Source: an uncultured Acetobacteraceae bacterium (GTDB taxonomy: Bacteria; Pseudomonadota; Alphaproteobacteria; Acetobacterales; Acetobacteraceae). From it: a stretch of 38,561 nucleotides of DNA. How positions within the stretch are numbered: the first letter of the stretch is position 1; every line of letters begins with the position of its first letter. Positions 1 through 8,792 of the stretch are shown in pieces. The stretch spans positions 1 through 38,561 of the forward strand of contig CALMVO010000134.1 in the NCBI GenBank assembly GCA_937873205.1. The letters run 5' to 3'. The translations under genes and the position numbers were made by a program. The notes beneath the pieces were generated by a model. It searched no databases, was not told the DNA's origin, and saw nothing but the letters and a program-made list of their open reading frames with translations.

Positions 1-425
1 GGCGAGGCCAGCAGGGTCTCGGCCGGATACAGCGATAGCCGCATCGCGACCGGCAGCAGCGGCGCCAGCGCGCGTGCGTCGGCATCCAGCGCCTGCCGCG
101 CCCGCTCGCGGTCTGCGGCCAGCGCCGACACCCGCCCGGTGGCATCGGCGGCGGTCCGGTCGGTGCGCTGCGCCTCGGCCGCTTCCTGCACGCTGGCCGC
201 CGACAGGGCGGCGGCGCGGGCGGCGGCATCCGCGGCGCGCCGCAGCGCCGCATCGCGTTCGGCGCCGTAGCGGCCGGCCAGCGCACGCGCCGCCACTGCC
301 TGCGCCTGAGTCGGCCGTCCCTGCGCGGTCTGCGCCGTCATCAGCAGCACCGCGAGGCCGAACCGGACAAACGGGTTTTCAGGGCCCCGCCCTGAGCGGG
401 TCCAGGGCAGAGCCCTGGCCTTCAC
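1..425 (-). CDS. EnvC-like murein hydrolase activator, N-terminal part (cut by window edge)
   Basis: Reading the minus strand from a GTG at 425 gives an open frame running off the left edge. After a short hydrophobic stretch (FGLAVLLMTAQTAQG) that could be a signal peptide comes an Ala/Arg/Glu-rich helical region typical of the coiled coil of EnvC/NlpD-type activators, ending with RLSLYPAETLLASP, which I recognise from alphaproteobacterial EnvC homologues. Family members sit in the periplasm and activate amidases that split septal peptidoglycan; the M23 peptidase-like domain would lie outside the window. The gene starts 7 bp after the gpmI stop, and gpmI-envC is a common alphaproteobacterial pairing. 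The start is uncertain: the first residues (about 1-16) are encoded by a dispersed palindromic repeat, and an in-frame GTG follows a few codons later. Confidence 0.6.
   Translation of the reverse strand, partial: MKARALPWTRSGRGPENPFVRFGLAVLLMTAQTAQGRPTQAQAVAARALAGRYGAERDAALRRAADAAARAAALSAASVQEAAEAQRTDRTAADATGRVSALAADRERARQALDADARALAPLLPVAMRLSLYPAETLLAS
376..422 (-). repeat. Dispersed palindromic repeat, copy 1 (type B)
   Basis: On the minus strand the segment reads AAGGCCAGGGCTCTGCCCTG followed by GACCCGCTCAGGGCGGGGCC. It contains two palindromes, CCAGGGC-TCT-GCCCTGG and CAGGGC-GG-GGCCCTG. The same layout occurs at 10745 and 28718, so this is a member of a dispersed family. It overlaps the presumed start of the EnvC-like gene. 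Confidence 0.7.
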
Positions 426-431
426 CTCGCG

Positions 432-1964
432 TCAGCCACCCAGCAGCGACCGCCCGGTCATGGCATCCGGCTGCTCCAGCCCCATGAGCGCCAGCAGGGT
501 TGGCGCGATATCCGCCAGGCGCCCCTCCGCCAGCGGCGCGTTTTGTCGTCCGGACAGCACCAGCGGCACCGCGTTCAGCGTGTGCGCCGTATGCGGCTCG
601 CCGGTCTCGGGGTCACGCATCATCTCGCAGTTGCCGTGGTCCGCGGTGACGAGCAGCACGCCGCCCTCGCGGTCGATCGCCTGCACGATGCGCCCGAGCC
701 CGGCATCGACCGCCTCGACCGCCCGGATCGCCGCCTGCAGGTTGCCGGTGTGGCCGACCATGTCGGGGTTGGCGTAGTTCAGCACGATCAGGTCGTACTG
801 TCCGCCGCCGATCGCCTCTACGGCCCTGTCGGTGAGCTCGGGCGCCGACATCTCGGGCTGCAGGTCGTAGGTCGCGACCTTGGGCGACGGCACCACGATG
901 CGGTCCTCGCCCGGCAGCGCCGCCTCGCGGCCACCGTTCATGAAGTAGGTGACGTGCGGGTACTTCTCGGTCTCCGCCATCCGCAGTTGACGGCGCCCGG
1001 CGCGGGAGACGACCTCGCCCAGCAGGTCGTCGAGGCTCTGCGGCGGGAACAGCACCCAGAGCCGGTCGGCGAGGTCGTCGCTGTAGCGGGTCATTGCCAC
1101 GGTGCCGACCAGTTGCGGCACGGCGGCGCGTGGGAAGCCGGCGAAGTCCGCGTCGAGGATGGCGGCGAGCAGCTGGCGGATGCGGTCGGCGCGGAAGTTG
1201 AACGAGACGATCCCGTCGCCGTCGCCCATGCCGTCATAGCCGTGCAGCACGGTGGGCGGCACGAACTCGTCGGTGATGCCGGCGGCGTAGGCATTCGCCA
1301 GCACCTGGTCGGGATCCGCCTCGCGCGGCCCGTGCGCGGCGACGATCGCCTCGTAGGCGAGGCGGACGCGCTCCCACCGGGTGTCGCGATCCATGGCGTA
1401 GTAGCGGCCGGACAGGGTGGCCAGCCGCACCTGCGGCGGCAGCCGGGCGCGCAGCTCAGCGACGTAGTTGCGGCCGGACTGCGGCGGTGTGTCGCGGCCG
1501 TCGGTGAAGATGTGCAGCGCGACCGGGACGCCCGCGTCGACCAGGATGCGGGCCAGTGCCACCGCGTGATCGGTATGCGCGTGCACGCCGCCGGGCGAGA
1601 CCAGACCCATCAGGTGCGCGGTGCCGCCGGTATCATGCAGCGCCGCGATCAGCTGCTGCAACGTCGCTGCCTGGGCGAGCGATCCGTCCTCGATCGCGGC
1701 GTGGATGCGCGGCAGATCCTGCATCACCACGCGGCCGGCGCCGATGTTGAGGTGGCCGACTTCGGAGTTGCCCATCTGGCCCTGCGGCAGGCCGACATCG
1801 TTGCCGCAGGTGCGCAGGAACGATCGCGGACCCTGCGCCCATAGCCGGTCGAAGTTCGGCATCCTGGCCTGGGCGATGGCGTTCTCGGTGGTCTCGTCCC
1901 GCCAGCCGAAGCCATCGAGGATCACCAGCATCACCGGGCGGCGCGATTGCCGGGTGGGGGTCAT
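432..1964 (-). CDS. gpmI: 2,3-bisphosphoglycerate-independent phosphoglycerate mutase
   Basis: Cytoplasmic glycolytic/gluconeogenic enzyme that interconverts 3- and 2-phosphoglycerate through a phosphoserine intermediate and two metal ions. The 510-residue length is normal for the family. Visible motifs include the metal-binding Asp17 in LDGFGWRDE, the nucleophile Ser67 in GQMGNSEVGH, FTDGRDTPP, SGRYYAMDRD, and VTADHGNCEMM near residue 440, so all expected catalytic blocks are present. The ATG at 1964 has GGAG five bases upstream, but that GGAG is locked in a perfect 7-bp stem (see 1967-1989). The EnvC-like gene follows 7 bp downstream on the same strand and probably shares the transcript. 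Confidence 0.97.
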   Translation of the reverse strand: MTPTRQSRRPVMLVILDGFGWRDETTENAIAQARMPNFDRLWAQGPRSFLRTCGNDVGLPQGQMGNSEVGHLNIGAGRVVMQDLPRIHAAIEDGSLAQAATLQQLIAALHDTGGTAHLMGLVSPGGVHAHTDHAVALARILVDAGVPVALHIFTDGRDTPPQSGRNYVAELRARLPPQVRLATLSGRYYAMDRDTRWERVRLAYEAIVAAHGPREADPDQVLANAYAAGITDEFVPPTVLHGYDGMGDGDGIVSFNFRADRIRQLLAAILDADFAGFPRAAVPQLVGTVAMTRYSDDLADRLWVLFPPQSLDDLLGEVVSRAGRRQLRMAETEKYPHVTYFMNGGREAALPGEDRIVVPSPKVATYDLQPEMSAPELTDRAVEAIGGGQYDLIVLNYANPDMVGHTGNLQAAIRAVEAVDAGLGRIVQAIDREGGVLLVTADHGNCEMMRDPETGEPHTAHTLNAVPLVLSGRQNAPLAEGRLADIAPTLLALMGLEQPDAMTGRSLLGG

Positions 1965-1966
1965 GG

Positions 1967-1989
1967 GGTCTCCTACATCTTGGGAGACC
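1967..1989 (-). promoter_or_regulatory. Hairpin sequestering the gpmI ribosome-binding site
   Basis: Minus-strand sequence immediately upstream of the gpmI ATG is GGTCTCC, a 9-nt loop (CAAGATGTA), then GGAGACC, then CC-ATG. The two 7-base arms are perfectly complementary and the 3' arm contains the only good Shine-Dalgarno sequence (GGAG, 5 nt from ATG). That such a stem would reduce ribosome access is inference. Confidence 0.5.
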
Positions 1990-2019
1990 TCAAACTAGCA
2001 TCCAATGAGACAGACGAGG

Positions 2020-2063
2020 CCAGGGGCCTTGCCCCTGGGCCCCAGCAAAGGCGGAGCCTTTGC
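2020..2063 (-). repeat. Dispersed palindromic repeat, copy 2 (type A, two hairpins)
   Basis: Two adjacent perfect palindromes: CCAGGGGC-CTT-GCCCCTGG (2020-2038) and GCAAAGGC-GGA-GCCTTTGC (2045-2063). The same pair of hairpins recurs in inverted orientation at 10815-10861. It lies between the small gene ending at 2074 and gpmI, so it may also act as an mRNA processing or stabilising element. The strand sign is nominal because the element is palindromic. Confidence 0.7.
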
Positions 2064-2073
2064 AATCCACCTG

Positions 2074-2229
2074 TTAAGGGGTCTTCGGGCCGGTGACCTT
2101 GGTGTCGCCCGGGCCGGTGCTGCCGCCGATGGATGGCGGATCACTGGCCGGAAAGGTATCGTCCATCACCTCGTCGATCTTCTCCTCGGTGGTCGCCGGC
2201 TCGGCCGGCTTCTTCTCGTCGTCCATCAT
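2074..2229 (-). CDS. Small conserved hydrophilic protein with TFPASDPPS motif
   Basis: A 51-residue charged protein beginning [11 protein letters not shown]. The start at 2229 (or the next ATG at 2226) is chosen because AAGGAG lies 6 bases upstream, whereas longer in-frame starts have no such site. The central segment [15 protein letters not shown] is a motif I recognise from many short uncharacterised alphaproteobacterial proteins; their function is unknown to me. No membrane segment or cysteine is present and the composition suggests a largely disordered protein. It is divergent from msrB and upstream of gpmI on the same strand. Confidence 0.65.
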   Translation of the reverse strand: MMDDEKKPAEPATTEEKIDEVMDDTFPASDPPSIGGSTGPGDTKVTGPKTP

Positions 2230-2348
2230 CCTGGGCTCCTTGCGCATCGATGTCGCACCGAGCCTAGCGTCCCCTGGCCGTCCGGGTTGCGCCATCGCCG
2301 GATCGCGCCAATCTGCCACCCGATACCCCGTCTCGAAGGACCTGCATC

Positions 2349-2747
2349 ATGGACCAGCCGATGGACTTCACCGACGACGCCCTGCGCCAGCGTCTGACGC
2401 CGCAGCAGTACCACGTGCTGCGCGAGAAGGGCACGGAGCGCCCCGGCAGCAGTCCGCTCAACTTCGAGAAGCGCGACGGCAGCTTCCACTGCGCCGTCTG
2501 CGACACGCCGCTCTTCACCTCCAGCACCAAGTACGAGAGCGGCAGCGGCTGGCCCAGCTTCTTCGCGCCAATCGAGGACGCGACCGAGAACCGTGTCGAC
2601 AACGCCCACGGCATGCAGCGCGTCGAGGTGGTGTGCGCCACCTGCCACAGTCACCTCGGCCACGTGTTCCCGGATGGCCCCAACCCGACCGGCGACCGCT
2701 ACTGCATGAACGGCGTCTCACTGGCCTTCCAGCCCGCCGGCGGATAG
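2349..2747 (+). CDS. msrB: Peptide-methionine (R)-S-oxide reductase
   Basis: Repairs oxidised proteins by reducing the R epimer of methionine sulfoxide. The 132-residue protein is a complete MsrB domain: structural zinc cysteines C48/C51 (CAVC) and C96/C99 (CATC), the substrate-binding SGSGWPSFF block near residue 65, and the catalytic Cys119 in [13 protein letters not shown]. The ATG at 2349 is preceded by GAAGGA at an 8-base spacing. There is no signal peptide, so it is cytoplasmic. upp begins 14 bp downstream, suggesting a shared transcript. Confidence 0.96.
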   Translation: MDQPMDFTDDALRQRLTPQQYHVLREKGTERPGSSPLNFEKRDGSFHCAVCDTPLFTSSTKYESGSGWPSFFAPIEDATENRVDNAHGMQRVEVVCATCHSHLGHVFPDGPNPTGDRYCMNGVSLAFQPAGG

Positions 2748-2761
2748 GGGCTTCCCAGCGC

Positions 2762-3400
2762 GTGGCCGATTTCCCGTCGGTGACCGTGCTTGACCACCCG
2801 CTGGTGCAGCACAAGCTCACCCGGCTGCGCGAGGCCACCACCTCGACCGCCGGCTTTCGGCGCCTCACCCGCGAGATCAGCCTGCTGCTGGCGTACGAAG
2901 CCACCCGCGGGCTCGACCTCGAGGACGCGCCGATCGAGACCCCGCTGGAGCCGATGACCGGCCGGCGCCTGGCCGGCAAGAAGCCCTGCTTCGTCTCGAT
3001 CCTGCGCGCCGGGAACGGTATCCTCGACGGCATGCTCGACCTGGTCCCGGCCGCCGGCGTCGGCCATATCGGCCTGTACCGCGATCCCGACACCCTGAAG
3101 CCGGTCGAATACTACCTGAAGCTGCCGCATGCGCTGGCGGAACGGTTCTGCATCCTGGTCGACCCGATGCTTGCCACCGGCCATTCCGCCGTCGCGGCGG
3201 TGAACCGTTTGCGGGCGGCCGGCGCACGGCGGATCACCTTCGTCTGCCTGCTCTGCGTGCCGGAAGGCCTGCGCACCTTCGCAGCGGCGCATCCGGACGT
3301 GCGCGTAATCACCGCCGCGATCGACCGCGGGCTCGACGATCACGGCTACATCAGGCCGGGCCTGGGGGATGCCGGCGACCGCCTGTTCGGTACGCGGTAG
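2762..3400 (+). CDS. upp: Uracil phosphoribosyltransferase
   Basis: Pyrimidine salvage enzyme making UMP from uracil and PRPP. The 212-residue length fits the family when translation starts at GTG 2762 ([20 protein letters not shown]), which aligns with the usual Upp N-terminus; the longer open frame upstream overlaps msrB and is not credible. The PRPP loop is [10 protein letters not shown] near residue 134; the position after TG varies in the family, so His there is not alarming. The C-terminal uracil-binding block [16 protein letters not shown] is intact. It shares a strand with carbamoyl-phosphate genes only distantly, so no pyrimidine operon is implied. Confidence 0.95.
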   Translation: MADFPSVTVLDHPLVQHKLTRLREATTSTAGFRRLTREISLLLAYEATRGLDLEDAPIETPLEPMTGRRLAGKKPCFVSILRAGNGILDGMLDLVPAAGVGHIGLYRDPDTLKPVEYYLKLPHALAERFCILVDPMLATGHSAVAAVNRLRAAGARRITFVCLLCVPEGLRTFAAAHPDVRVITAAIDRGLDDHGYIRPGLGDAGDRLFGTR

Positions 3401-3457
3401 GATCGGAACCACCGGGATCACCGGATCGTTCTGCATCCACCATGAAGGAGACGCGTC

Positions 3458-3688
3458 GTGACGGATCATGTTTATCGGGTCATCGAGGTGGTCGGCTCGT
3501 CGGAGACCGGCATCGAGGATGCGATCAAGGCAGCGATCGGCAAGGCATCGAACACCGTGCGCCACATGCGCTGGTTCCAGGTAGTCGAGACACGCGGCCA
3601 CATCGAGAACAACGCCGTCGCGCACTACCAGGTGACGATGAAGGTGGGCTTTTCCGTCGAGGACGAGAACGTTTCGCTGCAGCCCTGA
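3458..3688 (+). CDS. Dodecin family flavin-binding protein
   Basis: A 76-residue dodecin-like protein; family members assemble into hollow dodecamers that store and buffer flavins. The flavin-stacking Trp39 (RWFQVVETRG) and Gln58 (AHYQVTMKVGF) are present. The GTG at 3458 is selected because AAGGAG (3445-3450) lies 7 bases upstream and because residue 2 onward (TDHVYRVIEVVGSS) matches the family start. The last codons and the TGA fall in the first unit of a 16-bp tandem repeat, so the final few residues (SLQP) are probably a by-product of the repeat. Confidence 0.92.
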   Translation: MTDHVYRVIEVVGSSETGIEDAIKAAIGKASNTVRHMRWFQVVETRGHIENNAVAHYQVTMKVGFSVEDENVSLQP

Positions 3689-3759
3689 GCCGTTGCAGCC
3701 CTGAGCCGTTGCAGCCCTGAGCCGTTGCAGCCCTGAGCCGTTGCAGCCCTGAGCCGCTG
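3680..3759. repeat. Tandem repeat, five copies of a 16-bp unit
   Basis: The unit CAGCCCTGAGCCGTTG is repeated at 3680, 3696, 3712 and 3728 without mismatch, with a fifth copy at 3744 differing by one base (GCTG for GTTG). Unit 1 supplies the last codons and the stop codon of the dodecin gene and the array ends 5 bp before the ilvA stop. Each unit contains TGA; since 16 is not a multiple of 3, the array places stops in several frames on the plus strand. Confidence 0.95.
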
Positions 3760-3764
3760 CCGAC

Positions 3765-4961
3765 TCAGGAGCGCCTGATGACGTAGTGCTCGCCGAGCCT
3801 GCTCGCGATCTGCTCGGCATGCTGAGGGTCGCGGGCCTCCAGCATGATCTCGAGTTCCGTGGTCTGCACGCTGAGTGCAGCGAACAGCCGCTGGTGCAGC
3901 ACCTCGATGATGTTGCCGCCACTCTCGCTGATGATGGTGGCGATGTCGGCCAGCACGCCGGGCCGGTCCGGGATCTGCATGAACAGCCGCAACAGACGGC
4001 CGTCTCGCAGCAGCGAGCGCAGCAGGGTGTTCGCCAGGATGCGGCTGTCGATGTTGCCGCCGCAGATCGGGACCGCCACCCTGCGGCCGCGGAATAACGA
4101 CGGGTTCGACAGGATCGCCGCCAGCGACGCTGCACCGGCCCCCTCGGACACCTGCTTGGCGCCCTCAGCCATCAACGTGATCGCGTCTTCGACAGATTGT
4201 TCGCTGACCGTGATGACCTGCCCGACCAGCCGGCGGACGACGTCGAGCGGTCGCCGCCCCAGCTGCAGCACCGCGATGCCCTCGGCGATGGTGGAGCCGC
4301 CTGCCGGCACGACCTCCTCACCGGGAAAGGCCGACAGGGACGAAAAGTTCTCGACCTGGACGCCGATGATCTCGACCTCCGGACGCAGCGCCGCCGCGGT
4401 GACCGCGCTGCCGGCGATCAGCCCGCCGCCGCCGATCGGGATCACCAGCGCATCGAGCGGACCGGCATCCTCCAACAGCTCGAGCGCCAGGGTACCCTGT
4501 CCGGCCATGACGGCCTCGTCGTCGTACGGATGCACGAACACGCGCCGCTCGCTCTCGCACAACGCGTTCGCATGCTCCGTCGCCTCGGCGAAGCTCAAGC
4601 CGTGCAGCACCACGCGCGCGCCCCAGGCGGCGGTGCGGGTGACCTTGGCCGCCGGCGTGAAGCGCGGCATGACGATGACGGCGTCGATGCCGAGCAGGCT
4701 GGCATGGCGGGCCACGCCCTGCGCATGGTTGCCGGCCGAGACGGTGATGACGCCACGCGCGCGTTCAGCCGGCGTCAGCAGCCCGAGCTTGTTGGCGGCC
4801 CCGCGCTCCTTGAAGGAGCCGACCGCCTGCAGGTTGTCGAGCTTCAGGGTGATGGCGGCGCCGGTCGCCTGCGACAGCGCCTGGCTCGCGATCGTGGGCG
4901 TGCGCAACACGCGGCCCTCGATGCGCGCCGCCGCGGCCCGCACGTCGCCCAGGTCGATCAT
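3765..4961 (-). CDS. ilvA: Threonine ammonia-lyase with C-terminal ACT domain
   Basis: PLP enzyme converting threonine to 2-oxobutanoate and ammonia, first step toward isoleucine. Residues 1-320 form the fold-type II PLP domain: Lys51 in GSFKERGAANKL forms the Schiff base and IGGGGLIAG near residue 177 is the phosphate-binding loop. A single ACT domain follows (about 325-398, starting DRPGVLADIATIISESGGNI), matching the medium-length type rather than the 500-residue biosynthetic E. coli enzyme with its larger regulatory domain. Allosteric control through the ACT domain is likely, but the effector cannot be read from sequence. It starts 5 bp after the greA stop, so it is probably cotranscribed with carA-carB-greA. 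Confidence 0.9.
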   Translation of the reverse strand: MIDLGDVRAAAARIEGRVLRTPTIASQALSQATGAAITLKLDNLQAVGSFKERGAANKLGLLTPAERARGVITVSAGNHAQGVARHASLLGIDAVIVMPRFTPAAKVTRTAAWGARVVLHGLSFAEATEHANALCESERRVFVHPYDDEAVMAGQGTLALELLEDAGPLDALVIPIGGGGLIAGSAVTAAALRPEVEIIGVQVENFSSLSAFPGEEVVPAGGSTIAEGIAVLQLGRRPLDVVRRLVGQVITVSEQSVEDAITLMAEGAKQVSEGAGAASLAAILSNPSLFRGRRVAVPICGGNIDSRILANTLLRSLLRDGRLLRLFMQIPDRPGVLADIATIISESGGNIIEVLHQRLFAALSVQTTELEIMLEARDPQHAEQIASRLGEHYVIRRS

Positions 4962-4966
4962 GGCTG

Positions 4967-5440
4967 TCAGCCGTAGCTGATGGACAGGATCTCGTAGGTG
5001 CGGTCGCCGCCGGGTGCCGGCACCGAAACGGTGTCGCCCTTCTTCTTGCCGATCAGCGATTTCGCCAGCGGCGCCGACACCGACAGCAGACCCGACTTGA
5101 TGTCGGCCTCGTAGACGCCGACGATCTGGTAACTGACTTCACGGTCGCTCTCCTCGTCGACCAGCCGCACGACGGCGCCGAACTTGACGTGGTCGCCGGA
5201 CAGCGTGTGCGGCTCGATCACCTCGACCATCGACACGATGCCCTCGAGCTCGTCGATGCGCCCCTCGACGAAGGACTGCCGGTCGCGCGCCGCGTCGTAT
5301 TCCGCGTTTTCCGACAGGTCGCCGTGGCTGCGCGCCTCGGCGATCGCCCGGATCACCGCCGGCCGCTCCTCGCTCTTGAGCTTGCGAAGCTCCTCCTCGA
5401 GCCGCTGCAGGCCCTTGCCCGTCATCGGAAATTTCTGCAC
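4967..5440 (-). CDS. greA: Transcription elongation factor GreA
   Basis: Binds RNA polymerase and stimulates cleavage of backtracked transcripts. With GTG at 5440 the protein is 157 residues (VQKFPMTGKGLQRLEEEL...), matching the usual 158-residue family length and N-terminus; the longer frame to 5587 would overlap the end of carB. The N-terminal coiled coil carries ARSHGDLSENAEYDAA, the acidic tip motif needed for cleavage stimulation, and the C-terminal FKBP-like domain ends with GDRTYEILSISYG. The SD is a modest GGGGA 8 bases upstream. carB-greA adjacency is common in alphaproteobacteria. Confidence 0.96.
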   Translation of the reverse strand: MQKFPMTGKGLQRLEEELRKLKSEERPAVIRAIAEARSHGDLSENAEYDAARDRQSFVEGRIDELEGIVSMVEVIEPHTLSGDHVKFGAVVRLVDEESDREVSYQIVGVYEADIKSGLLSVSAPLAKSLIGKKKGDTVSVPAPGGDRTYEILSISYG

Positions 5441-5501
5441 CGAAGGCGTCCCCAAACTGGTGATCAGGTCATGACAGCGCGGCCGTTCTCGACGGCTCGG
5501 C

Positions 5502-8500
5502 TCAGAACGATCCGTGAAAGTAGGACTGCAGCGGGGCGACTTCAAGCGGCCCGGCCCGCATCGCGGCGATCGCATAGACCGCCGCACGAGCGCCGGCGAT
5601 CGTGGTGAAGTGCGGCACGTTGTTGGTGAGCGCGCTGCGTCGGATGTCGAAACTGTCGGCGACCGACTGCGCGCCGGCCGCGGTGTTGATCACCATCTGG
5701 ATCTCGCCCGAGCGGATCGCGTCCACGCAGTGCGGGCGGCCTTCCAGCACCTTGTTCACCGTCCTGGCCGGGGTGCCGGTCGCCTTCAGCGTGGCGGCGG
5801 TGCCGCGCGTGGCCAGCAGGGTGAAGCCCATGTCGGCCAGCCGGCGCGCCAGCGGGCCGATCGCGTCCTTGTCGCCGGCCCGCACCGAGAGGAACACCTG
5901 GCCGCTGCCCGGCAGCTTCACGCCGGCGCCGAGCTGCGCCTTGGCGAACGCGCGCTCGAAGCTGGCATCGAGGCCGATCACCTCGCCGGTCGAGCGCATC
6001 TCCGGACCAAGCATGACGTCGACGCCGGAGAAGCGGGCGAACGGGAACACCGCCTCCTTCACCGCGACGTGCGGCGCGATGGCGCGGTCGTCCAGCCGGA
6101 ACTCCGACAGCCTCGCACCCGCCATCACGCGGGCGCCGATCTTGGCCACCGGCACGCCCGTCGCCTTTGCAACGAACGGCACCGTGCGGGACGCGCGCGG
6201 GTTCACCTCCAGCACGTAGATCGCATCGCCCTTGATGGCGTATTGCACGTTCATCAGCCCGACGATGCCGAGCTCGCGCGCCATCGCCTCGGTCTGCGCC
6301 TTCAGCTCGGTGATCGTGGCGGGCGACAGCGAATAGGGCGGCAGCGAGCAGGCGCTGTCGCCGGAATGGATGCCGGCCTCCTCGATATGCTCCATGACGC
6401 CGGCGACGTACACCTGCACGCCGTCGCAGATGCAGTCGACGTCGACCTCGATGGCGTCGTTCAGGTAGCGATCGATCAGCACCGGGCCTGCGGCCGCGTC
6501 GGCGCCGGCCTGCTGCAGCGCCACCCGCATGTAGCGGGAGAGGCTGACGCGGTCGTGCACGATTTCCATGGCGCGGCCGCCCAGCACGTAGGAGGGTCGG
6601 ATCACCACCGGATAGCCGACGCGCTCGGCCACCTGCTCGGCCTCGGCGGGCGAGCGGGCGATGCCGTTCTCGGGCTGGCGCAGGCCGAGCGTGCGCAGCA
6701 TCGCCTGGAAGCGCTCGCGGTCCTCGGCGCGGTCGATGGCGTCGGCCGGCGTGCCCAGGATCGGGATGCCGGCCGCCCCCAGAGACTGGCTGAGCTTCAG
6801 CGGCGTCTGCCCGCCATACTGCACGATGCAGCCGAGCACGCGGCCGGCCTGCTGCTCGCGGCGGATCAGCGCCACCACGTCCTCGGCGGTGAGCGGCTCG
6901 AAATACAGCCGGTCGGAGGTGTCGTAGTCGGTGGACACCGTCTCGGGGTTGCAGTTGACCATGATGGTCTCGTAGCCGGCATCGCGCAGCGCGTAGGCGG
7001 CGTGCACGCAGCAATAATCGAACTCGATGCCTTGACCGATGCGGTTCGGGCCGCCGCCGAGGATCACGATCTTCTCACGCTCGGTCGGCGAACTCTCGCA
7101 GTCCGGCGCAGCGTATCCGCCCTCGTAGGTCGAGTACATGTAGGGCGTGATCGAGGCGAACTCGGCCGCGCAGGTGTCGATGCGCTTGTAGACGGGACGC
7201 ACGCCGGCGGCCTCGCGCCCGCCGTGCACCTCCGGTTCGGTCGTGCCGGCGAGCTGTGCCAGCCGCACGTCGGAGAAGCCCATCGCCTTCAGCCGGCGCA
7301 GCCCGTACGCGTCGCGCGGCAGCCCCTCCGCCGCGACCGCGCGCTCCGCCGCCACGATCCGCTCCAGCTCGCGCAGGAACCAGGGGTCGAACTTCGTGGT
7401 CTCGTGGATCTCCTCGACCGACAGTCCAGCCCGCAGCGCCTGGGCCGCCATCAGCAGCCGGTCCGGCTTCGGCTGGCTGAGAGCGGCGCGGAACGCATCC
7501 GGCCCGCCGTCGCCCGGCGGCTCGACCGGATCGAGCCCGGCCAGCCCGGTCTCCATCGAGCGCAGGCCCTTCTGCAGCGCCTCCGCGAAGGAGCGGCCGA
7601 TCGACATCGCCTCGCCGACCGACTTCATGCTGGTCGACAGCAGCGCCGGGCTGCCCGGGAACTTCTCGAAGGTGAAGCGAGGGATCTTCACCACCACGTA
7701 ATCCAGCGTCGGCTCGAACGCGGCCGGCGTGCTGCCGGTGATGTCGTTGGCGAGCTCGTCCAGCGTGTATCCGACGGCGAGCCGCGCCGCGACCTTGGCG
7801 ATCGGGAAGCCGGTCGCCTTCGATGCCAGCGCGGAGGAGCGCGACACGCGCGGGTTCATCTCGATCACCACCATGCGGCCGTCGGCGGGGTTGATGCCGA
7901 ACTGCACGTTGGAGCCGCCGGTATCGACGCCGATGCGGCGCAGGCAGGCGATCGAGGCATCGCGCATGTGCTGGTATTCCTTGTCGGTGAGCGTCAGCGC
8001 CGGCGCCACCGTCACGGAATCCCCCGTATGGATGCCCATCGGATCGATGTTCTCGATCGAGCAGACGATGATGCAGTTGTCGGCGCTGTCGCGCACGACC
8101 TCCATCTCGTACTCCTTCCAGCCGAGCACGCTCTCCTCGATCAGCACCTCGGTGGTGGGCGACGCCTCCAGCCCGCCGGTGACGATCTGCTCGAACTCCT
8201 CGCGGTTGTAGGCGATGCCGCCGCCGGTGCCGCCCAGCGTGAAGGAGGGCCGGATCACTGCCGGCAGCCCGATCCCGACCAGGGCTGCGCGCGCCTCCGC
8301 CAGACTGTGCGCGATCGTGCTGCGCGGGCTCTCGATGCCGATCTCGGCCATGGCGTCGCGAAACTTCAGCCGGTCCTCGGCGCGGTCGATCACCTCGGCC
8401 TTGGCGCCGATCAGCTCGACGCCGTGGGCGGCGAGGAAGCCCGAGGCGTCCAGCGCCATCGCGGTGTTGAGCGCGGTCTGCCCGCCCATGGTCGGCAGGA

Positions 8501-8756
8501 TCGCGTCCGGCCGCTCGCGCAGGATGATGCGCTCGACGAACTCCGGCGTGATCGGCTCGACGTAGGTCGCGTGCGCGAGACCCGGATCGGTCATGATGGT
8601 CGCCGGGTTCGAGTTCACCAGGATCACCCGGTAGCCCTCGTCGCGCAGCGTCTTGCAGGCCTGCGCGCCGGAATAGTCGAACTCGCACGCCTGCCCGATG
8701 ACGATCGGTCCGGCGCCGATGATCAGGATCGACGCGATGTCAGTGCGCTTGGGCAT
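5502..8756 (-). CDS. carB: Carbamoyl-phosphate synthase large subunit
   Basis: Synthesises carbamoyl phosphate for arginine and pyrimidines from bicarbonate, two ATP and ammonia channelled from CarA. The 1084 residues cover the duplicated biotin-carboxylase-like halves: first ATP-grasp half from [19 protein letters not shown], oligomerisation region in the middle, second half from [19 protein letters not shown] near residue 570, and an MGS-like allosteric domain in the last 140 residues ([14 protein letters not shown]). Both halves retain NPR-type metal-binding motifs ([10 protein letters not shown] and [10 protein letters not shown]). carA is 36 bp upstream and greA 61 bp downstream, all on one strand. 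Confidence 0.98.
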   Translation of the reverse strand: MPKRTDIASILIIGAGPIVIGQACEFDYSGAQACKTLRDEGYRVILVNSNPATIMTDPGLAHATYVEPITPEFVERIILRERPDAILPTMGGQTALNTAMALDASGFLAAHGVELIGAKAEVIDRAEDRLKFRDAMAEIGIESPRSTIAHSLAEARAALVGIGLPAVIRPSFTLGGTGGGIAYNREEFEQIVTGGLEASPTTEVLIEESVLGWKEYEMEVVRDSADNCIIVCSIENIDPMGIHTGDSVTVAPALTLTDKEYQHMRDASIACLRRIGVDTGGSNVQFGINPADGRMVVIEMNPRVSRSSALASKATGFPIAKVAARLAVGYTLDELANDITGSTPAAFEPTLDYVVVKIPRFTFEKFPGSPALLSTSMKSVGEAMSIGRSFAEALQKGLRSMETGLAGLDPVEPPGDGGPDAFRAALSQPKPDRLLMAAQALRAGLSVEEIHETTKFDPWFLRELERIVAAERAVAAEGLPRDAYGLRRLKAMGFSDVRLAQLAGTTEPEVHGGREAAGVRPVYKRIDTCAAEFASITPYMYSTYEGGYAAPDCESSPTEREKIVILGGGPNRIGQGIEFDYCCVHAAYALRDAGYETIMVNCNPETVSTDYDTSDRLYFEPLTAEDVVALIRREQQAGRVLGCIVQYGGQTPLKLSQSLGAAGIPILGTPADAIDRAEDRERFQAMLRTLGLRQPENGIARSPAEAEQVAERVGYPVVIRPSYVLGGRAMEIVHDRVSLSRYMRVALQQAGADAAAGPVLIDRYLNDAIEVDVDCICDGVQVYVAGVMEHIEEAGIHSGDSACSLPPYSLSPATITELKAQTEAMARELGIVGLMNVQYAIKGDAIYVLEVNPRASRTVPFVAKATGVPVAKIGARVMAGARLSEFRLDDRAIAPHVAVKEAVFPFARFSGVDVMLGPEMRSTGEVIGLDASFERAFAKAQLGAGVKLPGSGQVFLSVRAGDKDAIGPLARRLADMGFTLLATRGTAATLKATGTPARTVNKVLEGRPHCVDAIRSGEIQMVINTAAGAQSVADSFDIRRSALTNNVPHFTTIAGARAAVYAIAAMRAGPLEVAPLQSYFHGSF

Positions 8757-8792
8757 GGTATGCCTTCGATTATGGCCGTTCGTTGCGGAGCT

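Noticed and set aside
3162-3191. His in the Upp PRPP loop (LATGHS) as an inactivating change
   Set aside because: This position varies in the family and all other motifs are intact.
3680-3759. CRISPR-like array
   Set aside because: Direct 16-bp head-to-tail copies with no spacers.
2699-4135. 478-codon minus-strand open frame through upp, dodecin and the tandem repeat
   Set aside because: Overlaps three real genes in the wrong frame; the repeat merely lacks stops in this frame.
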